Assembly: GCA_030704615.1 (NCBI GenBank)
Contig: CM060731.1
Coordinates: 81,884,756 to 81,948,755, forward strand
DNA: 64,000 nucleotides
Reading direction: 5' to 3'
DNA from: Takakia lepidozioides
Lineage: Eukaryota > Streptophyta > Takakiopsida > Takakiales > Takakiaceae
Part shown: piece by piece, positions 30,839-43,791 of the stretch
Position numbering within the stretch: the stretch's first letter is position 1
How the letters are laid out: every line of letters begins with the position of its first letter
Made by a program: the position numbers and the translations under genes
Notes under the pieces: model-generated
What the model saw: the letters and a program-made list of their open reading frames with translations, nothing else
What the model was told of the DNA's origin: nothing
Database searches by the model: none

Positions 30839-33800
30839 GATCAACCCTGCATGGAGGCCCTTGCCCTGTTCGAAGGCTATTGGGGTAGTACATGTGTTCA
30901 CTTGTCATTTGCTCAGCCATTCATGTACACATTTGGCAACCAACAAGGTCTCGTCAAAGCTGGAATTGTACCAGTTGTCATTCTGAACACTGCCCTGGTG
31001 GACATGTATACCAAATGTAGGTGCATTAAGGATGCAAAGGGAGTTTTCAACACTATGGCTGAACGAGATGTGGTGTCATGGAACGCGATGCTTGTAGGGT
31101 ATGCACAACAGGGACGTGGTATGGAGGCTTTGAAGACCTATGATCAAATGATGGGGGAAGGGGTGAATGCGATGATTGCAGGATTAACACAGCAAGGGCA
31201 TGGTGAGGAGTTTCAAACTTTTTCAGCAAATGCAATGAGAAGGTATGGAGCCAAACGAAATCACCTTCATGAGCATCAAAGTGGGAACTGCCCTTGTCAG
31301 CATGTATTGCAAATGCGGGAGTGTGGTGGATGCTCAACAAGTGTTCATCAAAATGTCCAAACGAAATGTGGTCTCATGGAATGCAATGATTGCGGGACTT
31401 CCTCAACATGGTCATGATGATGAGGCAATTGAACGCTTTGGGCAAATGCAACAAGAGGGCATGAAACCAAACATGAGCATGTGTGTAAGCATTCTAAATG
31501 CATGTGGCAGTCCAATAGCCCTAGAACATGGAAAGCTCCATGCAGGCATTATCAAATCTGGATTTGATTCAGATGTCCAAGTGGGGACTACCCTTGTCAG
31601 CATGTATTGCAAGTGTGCCAGTGTGCTCAGTGCACGCCAATTTTTGACAAGCTGCATGTGCGAGATGTGGTCTCATGGAATGCTATAATTGCAGGATTAG
31701 CTCGGCATGGTCAAGATGAGGAGGCTTTTGAACTCTTTGGGCATGCCAAATGTGGGAGCATTGAGGATGCAGAGGGAGTGTTCAACAATATGGTTGAACG
31801 AGATTTGGTGTCCTGGAACGCCATGCTTGCAGGATATGCACAGCAGGGGAGCGGGATGGAGGCCTTGGAGACCTATGAGCAAATGATGGGGGAAGGGTGT
31901 GGCTTTTTCTTAATGTACGATCTGAAGAAGTTTGTCCATCCTGCAAAGGTGGGCTCTTGGCTCCTGTCAGTACCATGATTTGGTATTCTTCTTGATGTTT
32001 CTGTGGATCAATAGCTACAAGAAACCTGCATGGGCAGATGTTAACTAAAGGCTGCAGCTGCAGCGGCACAGTTGATAAAATCAGGCACCTCAACCATGAC
32101 CACAACTTCTGAAAGAGGATTAAGAGAGGATCCACAATGCCTCTTCTGGCACTTCTGGGCATGTGAAGATGCTTTGTGCGACAGGTAGACTGACAGAGGC
32201 TCTACAGACTTTAAACCAAGGAGGCATTTCAGCAGATTCAAATACATATGTCTGTTTCTTGCTTAAGTGCATCAGGATGGAAGGTCTGGAAGCTGGAAAG
32301 TAGATGCACACTCACATTATCCAAAGTGGATTCACGCCAAATATTTTTCTACTCAACACCCTTGTCGACATGCATGTTAAGTGCGGGAGCATCATGGATG
32401 CTCACCAAGTGTTCAACAGAATGCCTCAACGATCTTTGATCACGTGGAACACGATGCTTGCAGGGTATGCACAGCAGGGGCGTGGTATGGAGGCCTTGGA
32501 GACCTATGATCAAATGGGGGAAGGGGTGAAGCCCGACCACATCACATTTGTGTGCCTTTGCAATGCATGTGCAAGCCTGGCAGCTCTGGAAAAGGGTGAA
32601 GATCAGGTCCATGGCGACATTGTTAGAGCTGCAATTGTACCAAGTGTCATTCTGAACAATACCCTCGTGGACATGTATGAAGGGAGTTTTCGACAGTATG
32701 GCTGAATGAGAGTGGTGTCGTGGAGGGTGATGATTGCAGGATATGCACAGCAAGGGGGCGGGATGGAGGCTTCGGAGACCTATGAGATATTGATGTGCGA
32801 AGAGGTGAAGCCCCACCGCATAACGTTTGTTTGCATTTGCAATGCGTGTGCAAGCCTGGCAGCCCTGGAAAGGTGCAAAGAGGTCCATGGTGACATCGTC
32901 AAAGCTGGATTTGTACCAGATGTCATCCTGAACACTGCCCTGCTGGACATGTATGTCAAATGTGAGTGCATCGAGGATGCAAAGGGAGTGTTCGACAGTA
33001 TGGCTGAACGAAATGTGGTGTCGTGGAGTGTGATGATTGCAGGATATGCACTGCAAGGGGTGGGATGGAGGCTTTGGAGACCTATGAGCAATTGATGTGC
33101 GAAGGGGTGAAGCCCGACAACATCACATTTGTTTGTGTTTGCAATGCGTGTGCAAACCTGGGAGCTCTGGAAAAGGGGAAAGAGGTCGATGGTGACATCG
33201 TCAAAGCTGGATTTGTACCAAATGTCATCCTGAACACTGCCTTGGTGGACATGTATGCCAAATGTGGGTGCATTAAGGATGCGAAGGGAGTTTTCAACAC
33301 TATGGCTGAACAAGATGTGGTGTCGTGGAACGCGATGCTTGCAGGGTATGCACACCAGGGGCGTGGGTCGATGGAGGCTTTGGAGACCTATGAGCAAATG
33401 ATTGGGGAATTGTACCCGATGTCATTCTGAACACTGCCCTGCTGGACATGTATGTCAAATGTGAGTGCATCGAGGATGCAAAGGGAGTGTTCGACAGTAT
33501 GGCTGAATGAGATATGGTGTCGTGGAGTGCGATGATTGCAGGATATGCACAGCAAGGATGCGGGATGGAGGCTTTGGAGACCTATGAGCAATTGATGTGC
33601 AAAGGGGTGAAGCCCAACCGCAACACATTTGTTTGTGTTTGCAATGCGTGTGCAAGCCTAGGAGCTCTGGAAAAGGGGAAAGAGGTCCATGGTGACATCG
33701 TCAAAGCTGGATTTGTACCAGATGTCATCCTGAACACTGCCCTGGTGGACATGTATGCCAAATGTGGGTGCATGAAGGATGCGAAGGGAGTTTTCAAATG

Positions 33801-36776
33801 GCTGAACAAGATGTGGTGTCGTGGAACGCGATGCTTGCAGGGTATACACAGCAGGGGCGTGGGATGGAGGCTTTGGAGACCTATGAGCAAATGATGGGGA
33901 AGGGTGAAGCCCGACCACATCACGTTTGTGTGCATTGCAATGCGTGTGCAAGCCTGGCAGCCCTGGAAAAGGGCAAAGAGGTGCATGGTTGCATCGCCAA
34001 AGCTGGAACTGTACCAGGTGTGATCAAACTGCCCTGGTGGACTGTATGCCAAATGTGGGAGCATTGAGGATGCAGAGGGAGTGTTCAACAATATGGCTGA
34101 ACGAGATTTGTTGTCGTGGAACGTGATGCTTGCAGTATATGCACAGCAGGGCGTGGGATGGAGGACTTGGAGACCTATGAGCAAATGATGGGGGAAGGGG
34201 TGAAGCGCGACCACATCATGTTTGTGTGCGTTTGCAGTGCGTGTGAAAGCCTGGCAGCCCTGGAAAAGGGCAAAGAGGTGCATGGTTGCATCGCCAAAGC
34301 TAGAATTGTACAGATGTGATTCTGAACAATACCCTCGTGGACATGTATGCCAAATGTGGGAGCATTGAGGATGCGGAGGGAGTGTTCAAGAATATGGCTG
34401 AACGAGATTTGGTGTCATGGAACGCCATGCTTGCAGGGTATGCACAGCAGGGGCGCAGGATGGAGGCCTTGGATCAGACCTATGAGCAAATGATGGGGGA
34501 AGGGGTGAAATGCAACCACATCACGTTTGTGAGCGTTTGCAATGCTTGTGCAAGCCTGGCAGCCCTGGAAAAAGGGCAAAGAGGTCCATGATGGGGGAAG
34601 GGGGGAAGCCCGACCGCATCACGTTTGTGTGCATTTGTAATGCGTGTGCAAGCCACATTCATTTGTGTTCTCAATGTTGGTGCCAGCATGGTGGCCCTGG
34701 AGAAGGGCAAAGACATCATCCATGCTGACATTATCAAAGCTGGAATTTCGTCATACATTAATTGGGAAACTGCCCTTGTTAACATGTATGCCAAATATGG
34801 GAGTGTAAGGGAGGCCTGTCTAGTGTTCAACACATATGGTGGCAGGATATACCAAGCATGGTTGTGGTAGGAATGCCTTTCGAGACATATGATCAACTGA
34901 TACAGCAAGGGGTGATGCCCTATCAGGTCACAGTTGTTTGCATTCTCAAGGCTCGTGCGAGACTGGCAGCCCTGGAAAACGGCAAAGAGGTCCATGCTGA
35001 CATATGAAAGCTGGAGTCGTACCAAATCTGATTTTGAACAATAGCCTTGTTGACATGTATGCGAAATGCGGGAGCATGAAGGTTGCAAAGAGAGTATTTG
35101 ACAACATGGCTGAACGGGATGTGGTGTCGTGGAATGCGATGATCACAGGATATACCCAGCATGGGTGTGGGATGGAGGCTTTGGGGACCTATGAGCAAAA
35201 GATGCGGAAGCATTCAACAGAATGCCTCAACAATCTTGATCACGTGGAATATAATGTTGGCAGGATTTACCAAGCATGGGTGTGGGATGGAGGCTTTGGG
35301 GACCTATGAGCAAAAGATGCGGAAGCATTCAACAGAATGCCTCAACAATCTTGATCACGTGGAATATAATGTTGGCAGGATTTACCAAGCATGGGTGTGG
35401 TAGGAATGCTTTTGAGACCTATGAGCAGATTCTGCGCAAAGGGGTGAAGCCCAACCACATCAGATTTGTTTGTGTTTGCAATGCGTGTGCAAGCCTGGCA
35501 GCCCTGGAAAAGGGCAAAGAGGTGCATGGTTGCATCGCCAAAGCTGGAATTGTACCTGATGTGATTCTGAACAATACCCTCGTAGACATGTATGCCGAAT
35601 GTGGGAGCATTGAGGATGTGGAGGGAGTGTTCAACAATATGGCTGAACGAGATTTGTTGTCATGGAACGCCATGCTTGTAGGATATGCACAGTAGGGGTG
35701 CGGGATGGAGGCCTGGGGAGGGGTGAAGCCCGACCACATCACGTTTGTGTGCGTTTGCAATGCGTGTGCAAGCCTGCAGCCCTGGAAAAGGGCAAAGAGG
35801 TTCATGGTGACATCATCAAAGCTGGAATTGTACCAAATGTCATTCTGGACATTGCCCTGGTTCACTTGTATGCGAAATGTGAGTGCAATGAGGATGCAAA
35901 GGGAGTATTTGACAATATGGCTGAATGAAATGTGGTGTCGTGGAATGCGATGATCGCAAGATATGCCCAGCATGGTTGTCATAGGGAGGTCCTGCAACTA
36001 TTTGAAGGAATGCAAAAGAAAGGCTTGAAGCCAGACAGTATCACCTTTATATGTGTTCTCTCTACCTGCAGCCACACTGACCTACTGAATGAAGAAGACG
36101 CTACTTCGATTCCTGAGTGAAGATCATGGTATCAATCTGACAGTAAAGCACTTTGGCTGCATGGTGGACCTTCTTGGACGTGCGGGACAACTGGATGAGG
36201 CAGTGGACCTGATTAATAAAATGCCAATCAATCCAGATGTTGTGGTGTGGAAGGCCTTGCTTGGTGCCTGCAGAATCCATGGCAATGTGGAGATGGCTGA
36301 ATGTGTAGCAACATTTATCCTCAAGTGAGATGAACAGGATGCCGCGACTTATGTGGTGCTAAATCAAACATCTATGCTGCAGCTGGCAGGTGGGATGATA
36401 CTGCAAAGGTGAGAAGAATGATGAAGGTCAGAGGGTTAGAAAGGAGCCAGATGACAAGTTGCATCCCAGAATTAAGAAAATCCATGCTGAGCTGAGAAGA
36501 TGTCTGGGCAGTTGAAGGAGGCGGGGTATGTGCCTGACACACGCTTTTATTGCATGATGTGGAGGAAAGGAATTTTCTCTTAGCCACCACAGTGAGAAGC
36601 TGGCCATTGGTTTTGGGCTGATCAGCACGACTCATCAAGAATCTTCGAGTGTGTGGAGACTGCCACACCTCCACCAAATTCATCTCAAAGATTGTTGGCC
36701 GAGCAATTGTTGTATGGGACGCTACTACTTCCACCACTTTGAAGATGGGATTTGTTCTTGTGGTGATTACTGGTGA
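30839..36776 (+). pseudogene. captured, broken PLS-DYW pentatricopeptide repeat gene
   Basis: About 15 PPR units can be counted from the recurring LVDMYAKCGS phrase (for example at 31003, 32365, 32940, 33245, 33748, 34336, 35050 and 35580), with VVSWNAMLAGYAQQGRG and NACASLAALEKGKEVHG between them. These are the P, L and S motifs of organelle RNA-editing factors. E motifs (GCMVDLLGRAGQLDEAVDLI, 36160-36225) and a DYW deaminase remnant follow: [31 protein letters not shown] and, at the end, CSCGDYW with stop at 36776. Many stops and 1-2 nt shifts interrupt it, and near-identical units show repeated internal duplication. PPR-DYW proteins act in plastids or mitochondria in C-to-U editing; this copy should be non-functional. 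Confidence 0.8.
35161..35390 (+). repeat. perfect 115-bp tandem duplication within the PPR array
   Basis: Positions 35161-35275 and 35276-35390 appear identical (starting ATGGGTGTGGGATGGAGGC), which points to a very recent duplication. Confidence 0.85.
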
Positions 36777-39479
36777 AAGGATGTTTTCTTGGAAAGATGC
36801 TAGTGTCTTGCTTCATTCATTGACCTGTGTAGCTACTCAGACCATCCACCATTTCCTGATAGTGGGGTCTACCCGGCATAGGTAGGAAGTCAGCCCACAA
36901 TTGCACTTGACTGAAGGGGTGATTTTTTACTGATTCTGGTTACAGTGGATGGAAATCAGAGTGCTGTCCTAATTTTGGGTTTGGGTGGTGGAGCTTCTCC
37001 AAAGCTTGAAGATGGAAGTGAATACGAATTTTTAATGAGCTTGATGAGAGGGGCAGCCCTGTGCACAAGTTTGTTCAGCATCTTAAATTTGGACATGTTT
37101 GTTTGTTTCTCGTGGTGTGGCTTTGGATCATATAGTGAATGTAAGGGTATTTGGGTATGTTGATATTGATTGACACGGCTTGTGAAAATTGAACATTGAA
37201 ACGCAGATCCACCACTTTTCTTCCAGAAAAAAACAAAACACGGGATCGTCGCTAGTAGTGCGGAGCAACGCGAAGCCCTAGTGATATTTCCTCTGGATAT
37301 TTTTGACAATTCTAGCGACGACCGAAGGTCGGAAGCCTAGCAGGAATAGGGTGCCATAGTGCCACATCATCATAGACACATCATCGTCGCCATGTCATCG
37401 TAGACACGTCATCGTAGCCACGTCATCGTTGTCGTCAATTTCTTTGGAATCTGCCCGGACGGCCCGCGCGAAATAGGCCAATAGAAATCGCCGCGCTAAC
37501 GTTTTTGGAACTCCCCGCAATGCCCGGATCTTGATGGATCTTGATCTTCTTGAACTGCAGGAGCTCTGCGTTTTCCGCCATCGTTCACCTTGCATGCACA
37601 GGCATGGATAGCTGAAGGAGCAAGGATCGAGTGTGGAGCTTGCAAAGATTGTGGCTCGGCTAGTCGGTACCGAGGGGAAGCGGCCCTGGACGGAGGACAG
37701 CCTGGATGAGCAGAACGGAGCTCGGGCGAATGGCCCTGAGTTGGACCAAGTCTATCCTGGTAAGGTTTTCACTGAGACGTAGCGTCGTGATGTTAAGTAG
37801 AGCGACTTCATGTTCTGTCGTAGATGTTCTTTTACAAGACTACCTTCTTTATGTGCACTTCAGCATTGCAAGGTCTCGTGACAGTAAATCAAAACTTATG
37901 CATTCGCGTAAACGATTCTCATGCTGCTTGATATTGGTGCAAACTCTTTTCGGTTCTCTTCTTAGTCTAGTGGGGTTTGCTTTTTTTGTTCAGATGTTTG
38001 TAGCAACACCTCTCTGCCCTAAAATCTTTAGATTGTCTTTCGAGTGAAGGGAGTTATGTCATGGGTTGTCCATGACCGTGGACTGCATTCCCTTCTCCTG
38101 TGAAGCTTGATGGCTCCATGTCGGCCTCTATGGAGACTCAGTTACTATGCCTCCATTGCGTTGGATATCAATGCGTCCACTTGAGCCAGATTACCTATGA
38201 TTCGAAAAGACAACAAATGGGGAGGAATTTCTTGCAGACGGAATCTCGGAAGCTTTCACTCGTAATTGGGTGGGAAAGAAGAAAAGTGCAGCTTAGATTA
38301 CACCTTACTTCCTTGTTTCAGACCCGCACAATGATTGATTTTCCATGAGCACGAAGGGTATGTCAGGTTGTGTTCAGATGCAGAAACAAAAACTGGGTAG
38401 AATTCACCACCGGGCTTCATGGTGTGGGTGAGCAGGTGATCGTGCTACCTCGCTGCCCAGCTCTCGTCAGAGGTCCAGCTGCTCAGAAACAGCTCCATTC
38501 TGGCTGAGGAGAAGCTCGATTCATTGAAAAGGATTCATGAGCAAGAGGTAGGGCACATTTAGATTTCAAACATGGTATACATCAGATACTTCATTTGCAA
38601 ATCATGTTAACAGATCCAGATACAAGGCAAGTCTCCCGATTCCATAAGCAGTGATATATCAAGCATATATTATAACGCCATTTCTAGTTTCTGCTTTTGC
38701 CACAATTTCCCCACAGATGCCAGCTGAAGGACCAACAGCCACACTTTGATGATAGGGGTGCCTTGAGAACACCCTCATCAAGAATTGCCCAGTGATATTG
38801 TGACATGCACCACAAGTCACACACTAATTTTCATGCACACAGTTAATGTACACTTTAGACTGTGTTTGCTCTAGCTTTATATGTAACATAGAGGTCTCTT
38901 CAGTTTGATGAAGCAGGGAGAGAATTTGAGAGTCTAAGCTACCAAGTGAGGGTGTGGATACAGATGCAGATCCTTAAGGAAATGCATGCACGGGATCTTG
39001 CAGGCAAGGAAAGACACCTCACCATTCAGGTAAATGATAGACCCACCTATTGTGTACCTTATGACTAATAACTGAACTTTGTAATCCATCCACTCCAAAT
39101 GTAATCTTATTGTAATTCCTGAGTAACAGGGATCCGGAGATGCTGCAATGTGTAGGATGGTGGGGAGGTTTTTTTCAGGATTAAGACCACAGCCACTCTT
39201 CGAAAGCTGATGCATGCATACTGCGACCGTCGATCAGTGGATCCCAGCTCTATTGCCTTCCTTTTCGATGGCAGACACTTTCGCGCTGAGCAGACCCCTG
39301 CCGAGGTTATTCTCGCTCATTTTTCTTCTGTGTTCTTCCAAAGCTGACAGGATTCTCATTGAGCTGCTAAAAGTGGTATATGTGTAAGCTTATTATGTAG
39401 GGCAATCTTTGAAATGTCTGTGGTCTTGCCAAAAGTGGCTGTTAGGGCTGCTGTTTGGATTGAACCTGTGATGGGTATA

Positions 39480-40088
39480 TGACAACAGATTACCTATGAT
39501 TCCCTATGGAATGATAGGTACAAGAAACCTGCATGGGTAGATGGTCAACTGGAAGCCGCAGCAGCAGCGGCACAATTGATAAATTCAGGCGCTGCTAATG
39601 AAGGCACCTTCTTCAACACATTTCACCATGTTTTCCCTCTTATCAGAATCGGCCCTAAATTTTCATGTTGAATTCTGCAAGTTAGCTGGTTGAGTGAACC
39701 TTTGATAGTTTGGAGTGACTTTGACATGATACTGCCAATGTGACAACAGGGAAGTATCCAGAAACAGGTAATACAATCGAGGCAAAAAGGTGAATGCTTG
39801 TTGGAGAGAGTAGCAGATGCAATTGAGCATAGGAACTAATGTGATAAGTTGAGTTGGGTGTTTCCTAGAACAGATCTAGGCTGTCATTGTCAGCTGATAG
39901 CAGGCATGGATAGCTGAAGGAGGCAGGGATAGTGTGTGGGTGGACAGATTCATTCAAGAGGGACGGACTTCAAGCTCCAGATGACCTATGATTCCATATG
40001 GATCAATAGCTACAATAAACCTGCATGGGTAGATGGTCAACTAAAGGCAGCAGCTGCAGCGGCACAGTTCATAGAATCAGGCACCTAA
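39480..40088 (+). pseudogene. OSB-like PDF-motif exons (organellar ssDNA-binding protein fragments)
   Basis: Two copies of the same last exon. ITYDSLWNDRYKKPAWVDGQ is followed by an Ala-rich tail (39489-39597), and FKLQMTYDSIWINSYNKPAW with VDGQLKAAAAAAQFIESGT and a stop lies at 39987-40088. The FKxxxTxxxxLW...PxWV pattern is the second half of the PDF motif of plant OSB proteins, which bind single-stranded DNA in organelles. The first half (EYFSDPSQWWDNR) lies in other copies at 41600-41650, 55515-55560 and 55930-55970. Confidence 0.5.
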
Positions 40089-40175
40089 ACCATGACCACA
40101 GCTTGTGAAAGAGGATCAAGAGAGGGAGTCCACAATGCCTCTTCTGGCACTTCTGGGTATGTGAAGATGCTTTGA

Positions 40176-43100
40176 GTGGCAGGCAGACTGACAGAGGCTC
40201 TACAGACTCTAAACCAAGGAGGCATTTCGGCAGATTCAGATACGTATGTCTGTCTCTTGCTTAAGTGCATCAAGATGGAAGGTCTGGAAGCTGGAAAGCA
40301 GGTGCACACTCACATTATCCAAAGTGGATTCACGCCAAATGTTTTTCTACTCAACACCCTTGTCAAAACATGTATGTTAACTGCGGGAGCATCATGGATG
40401 CTCACCAAGTGTTCAACAAAATGCCTCAACAATCTTTGATCACGTGGAATATAATGTTGGCAGGATTTACCAAGCATGGGTGTGGGTAGGATTAATGCTT
40501 TGGAGACCTATGAGCAAATGTTGCGCGAAGGGGTGAAGCCCAACCACATCACGTTTGTGTGCATTTGCAAATTCGTATGCAAGCCTGGCAGCTCTGGAAA
40601 AGGGCAAAGAGGTCCATGGCGACATTGTCAGAGCTGTAATTGTACCAAATGTCATTATGAACAATACCCTCGTGGACATGTATGAAGGGAGTGTTCGACA
40701 GTATGGCTGAACGAGATATGGTGTCGTGGAGTGCGATGATTGCAGGATATGCACAGCAAGGGCGCGGGAGCTGAAGGAGCAGGGAACACTGAACACTGCT
40801 CTGGTGGACATGTATGCCAAATGAGGAGCATTGAGGATGTGGTGTTCAACTATGGTGTGGTGTCGTGGAACACGATGCTTGCAGGGTATGCACATCAGAG
40901 GCGCGGGATGGAGGCTTTGGAGACCTCTGAGCAAATGATGGGGGAAGGGGTGAAGCCCGACCACATCACGTTTGTGTGTGTTTGCAGTGCGTGTGCAAGC
41001 AGGTGGCAGCCCTGGAAAAAGGCAAAGAGGTGCATGGTTGCATCGCCAAAGCTGGAATTGTACCAGATGTGATTATGGACAATAGCCAGTAGGCAGACTG
41101 ACAGAGGCTCTACAGACTTTAAACCCAAGGAGGCATTTCAGCAGATTGAGATGCGTATGTCTGTCTCTTGCTTAAGTGCATCAAGATGGAAGTCTGGAAG
41201 CTGGAAAGCAGGTGCACACACATTATCCTAAGTTGCTCAATTTGTATGGTGTTCAACTGCTGCGGGCATTAACTTCGTAGTTTTGTAGCGACTGTTCCCA
41301 CTGATAGTCAGGTGCCCGAGGCTCTGCATTCTAGTGAAAATATACATCTAATGTGCCCCATTTTTCAAATATGAAGATTTCCAGAGTTCCCATGGGGTTA
41401 AGGCTTCATGAAGGCACTGCTAATGAAGGCACCTTCTTCAACACATTTCGCCCTGTTTTTCCCTCTAATCAGAATCGGCCTTAAATTTCCATGTTGAATT
41501 CTGCGAGTTAGCTGGTTGAGTGAATCTAGTTTGCAGTGACTTTGACATGATACTGCCAATGTGACAACAGGAAACTATCCAAAAACAGGTAACAGAGATG
41601 AGAGAAGCTGTGGAATGAATACTTCTCTGACCCCAGTCAATGGTGGGACAACCAAAGTAAAAAGTGAATGCCTGTCAGATTACCAGATGTGATTCTGAAC
41701 ACTGCCCTGGTGGAAATGTATGTCAAATGTGAGTGCATCGAGGATGCAAAGGGAGTGTTCGACAGTATGGCTGAACGAAATGTGGTGTCGTGGAGTGTGA
41801 TGATTGCAGGATATGCACTGCAAGGGGTGGGATGGAGGCTTTGGAGACCTACGAGCAAATGATGTGCGAAGGGGTGAAGCCCAACCACATAACATTTTTG
41901 TTTTTGCTTGCAATGCGTGTGCAAGCCTGGGAGCTCTGGAAAAGGGGAAAGATGTCCATGGTGACATCGTCAAAGCTGGAATTGTATGCACGGATGGAGG
42001 CTTTGGAGACCTATGAGCAAATGATGTGCGAAGGGGTGAAGCCCAACCCCATAACGTTTGTTTTTGTTTGCAATGCGTGTGCAAGCCTGGGAGCTCTGGA
42101 AAAGGGGAAAGAGGTCCATGGTGACATCGTCACAGCTGGAATTGTACCAGATGTCATCCTGAACACTACCCTGGTGGACATGTGTGCACGGGATGGAGGC
42201 TGGGAGACCTATGAGCAAATGATGTGCGAAGGGGTGAAGCCCAACCCCATAACGTTTGTTTTTGTTTGCAATGCGTGTGCAAGCCTGGGAGCTCTGGAAA
42301 AGGGGAAAGAGGTCCATGGTGACATCGTCAAAGCTGGAATTGTAACAGATGTCATCCTCAACACTGCCCTGGTAGACATGTATGCAAAATGTGCGTGCAT
42401 TGAGGCTGGACTTGAGGGGGATGTCCATGTGGGGACTGCCCTTGTCATCATGTATTACAGGTGTGAGAGTTTGATGGATGCCACCCGAGTATTTGACACA
42501 ATGCCCAAGCGAGATGGGGTCTCATGGACTGCTATGATTGCAGGATCTACTCAGCATGGTCATGGTGAGGAGGCTTTCAAACTCTTTCAACAAATGCAAA
42601 GAGAGGGTGTGAAGCATCCCTGGAACAGGGCAAGTGGGTCCATGCCTACATTATCAGATCTGGGTGTGAATCAGATGTCTATGTCAGGAGTGCCCTCATT
42701 GATATGTATACCAAATGTGGGAGTGTAGATGCATGGGAGATGTTTGACAAAATTCTTAAACCAGATGTGCTCTCATGTACTGCGATGATTATAGGATATG
42801 CTCAGCATGGGCATGATCACGAGGCTCTCCAACTGTTTGAACTGATGCAATTGAAAGGTGTGAAGCCAAATGAGGGCACATTTATTGGTGTTCTCTCTGC
42901 ATGCAGCCATTTGGGCCTTGTAGATGAAGGTGGTAACCAGCTGCTTCAGTGTGGGGGGGGGGGGGGGGGGGGCCTTGCTTGGTGCCTCCAGAATCTTATG
43001 GAAGTGTGGAGTTAGCAGAGTGTACTGCAGAATGTATTTTCAAGGTGAAATCACAAGATGCTGCAGTGTATGTGCTGCTTTCAAACATTTATGCTGCAGC

Positions 43101-43460
43101 TGGTAGGTGGGCTGATGTAGCAAAAGTGAGAAAAGCAATGGACGCCAGAGGTGAAAAAGGAACCAGGCCACACTTGGATTGAGGTGGAAAACAGGGTGTA
43201 TACATCTGCCGTTGGAGATAGATCTCACCCACGAGCAGAGGAGATCTATGCTAGATTGACTTGGCAGATTAAGGAGGCCATTGCTTTTGGGCTCATTAGC
43301 ACACCCCCTGGGACCCTATCCGCATCATTAAAAACCTACGTGTATGTAGGGACTGCCACACTGCCACCAAGTTGATATCCAAAATTGTTGCACGAGAATT
43401 GCAAGGGATGCCATCTGCCTTCATCACTTCAACAATGGGGTGTGTTCTTGTGGGGATGGA
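40176..43460 (+). pseudogene. captured, broken PPR-DYW gene in Helitron 2
   Basis: It starts with the same N-terminal PPR text as in element 1 (TEALQTLNQGGISADSDTYV, 40195-40255) and repeats it in part at 41095. PPR units continue to about 42900 (ITFVFVCNACASLGALEKGK, LVDMYAKCACIEA, MIIGYAQHGHDHEALQLFEL). A run of 20 G at 42953-42972 replaces part of the E motif. VYVLLSNIYAAAGRWADVAK, then HTWIEVENRVYTSAVGDRSH, AIAFGLISTPPGT and DCHTATKLISKIVARE mark E+ and DYW regions, but the terminal DYW is degraded. It is non-functional as it stands. Confidence 0.75.
42953..42972. repeat. poly-G run of 20
   Basis: Twenty G in a row inside the PPR E-motif region of Helitron 2. The length may be unreliable in assembly. 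Confidence 0.9.
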
Positions 43461-43791
43461 GCCCTTGATGAACTTGCATGAATATTGTCAAAAGCTAGCC
43501 TTAACCCACCAAAATCCAATCCCATGGATGCTTGAAAGTTCATACAGTGAATGTAAGGGTATTTGGGTATGTTGTTATTGATTGATGCGGCTTGTGAAAA
43601 TTGAATGTTGAAATGCAGATCCGCCATTTTTCTTCCAGAAAAAAACAAAACACGGGATCTCTTCATGTACCACCATGGGGATGACCCAGCTCCTTTTTGT
43701 GAAAAATTGAACATAGTTCTCAGAATTCGTTGCTAGTAATGCGGAGCAACGCGAAGCCCTAGTGCAGGTTACTGCCTTTCTTCTCTCTAAG

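Larger units (their letters stand above)
29943..37281 (+). mobile_element. Helitron-like element 1 carrying PPR gene fragments
   Basis: Starts TTCTAGCGACGACCGAAGG and ends GCAACGCGAAGCCCTAG, inserted between A and T; the neighbouring empty-site copy reads ...GGAAAA-TGATATTTCC. There are no long terminal inverted repeats and no target duplication. The first 150 bp and last 150 bp closely match those of the next element. A short subterminal inverted repeat pairs CTAGCGACGA at the 5' end with TCGTCGCTAG at 37247-37256. The 3' end has the CTAG of Helitrons. No Rep/helicase frame is present, so it is non-autonomous. The cargo is a broken, internally amplified PLS-DYW PPR gene. Confidence 0.8.
37310..43762 (+). 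mobile_element. Helitron-like element 2 carrying PPR and OSB-like fragments
   Basis: Starts TTCTAGCGACGACCGAAGG 28 bp after the first element and ends GCAACGCGAAGCCCTAG, again between A and T (GACAA-TGCAG; the empty-site copy has GACAAAGCAG). Its terminal 150 bp are close to those of element 1; the 3' subterminal inverted repeat is TCGTTGCTAG (9 of 10). The left 2.5 kb has no clear gene; O(S)B-like exons and PPR pieces follow. No replication protein is encoded. Confidence 0.8.

Noticed and set aside
37706-38348. SSB/OB-fold exons at the start of Helitron 2 cargo
   Set aside because: I looked for an OB fold upstream of the OSB-like exons, but frames here show no convincing strand pattern or motif.
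30840-43000. Many minus-strand frames of 60-240 codons across the PPR arrays
   Set aside because: They are complements of the PPR repeats and recur with the same His/Ser/Pro-rich text wherever the repeat occurs.
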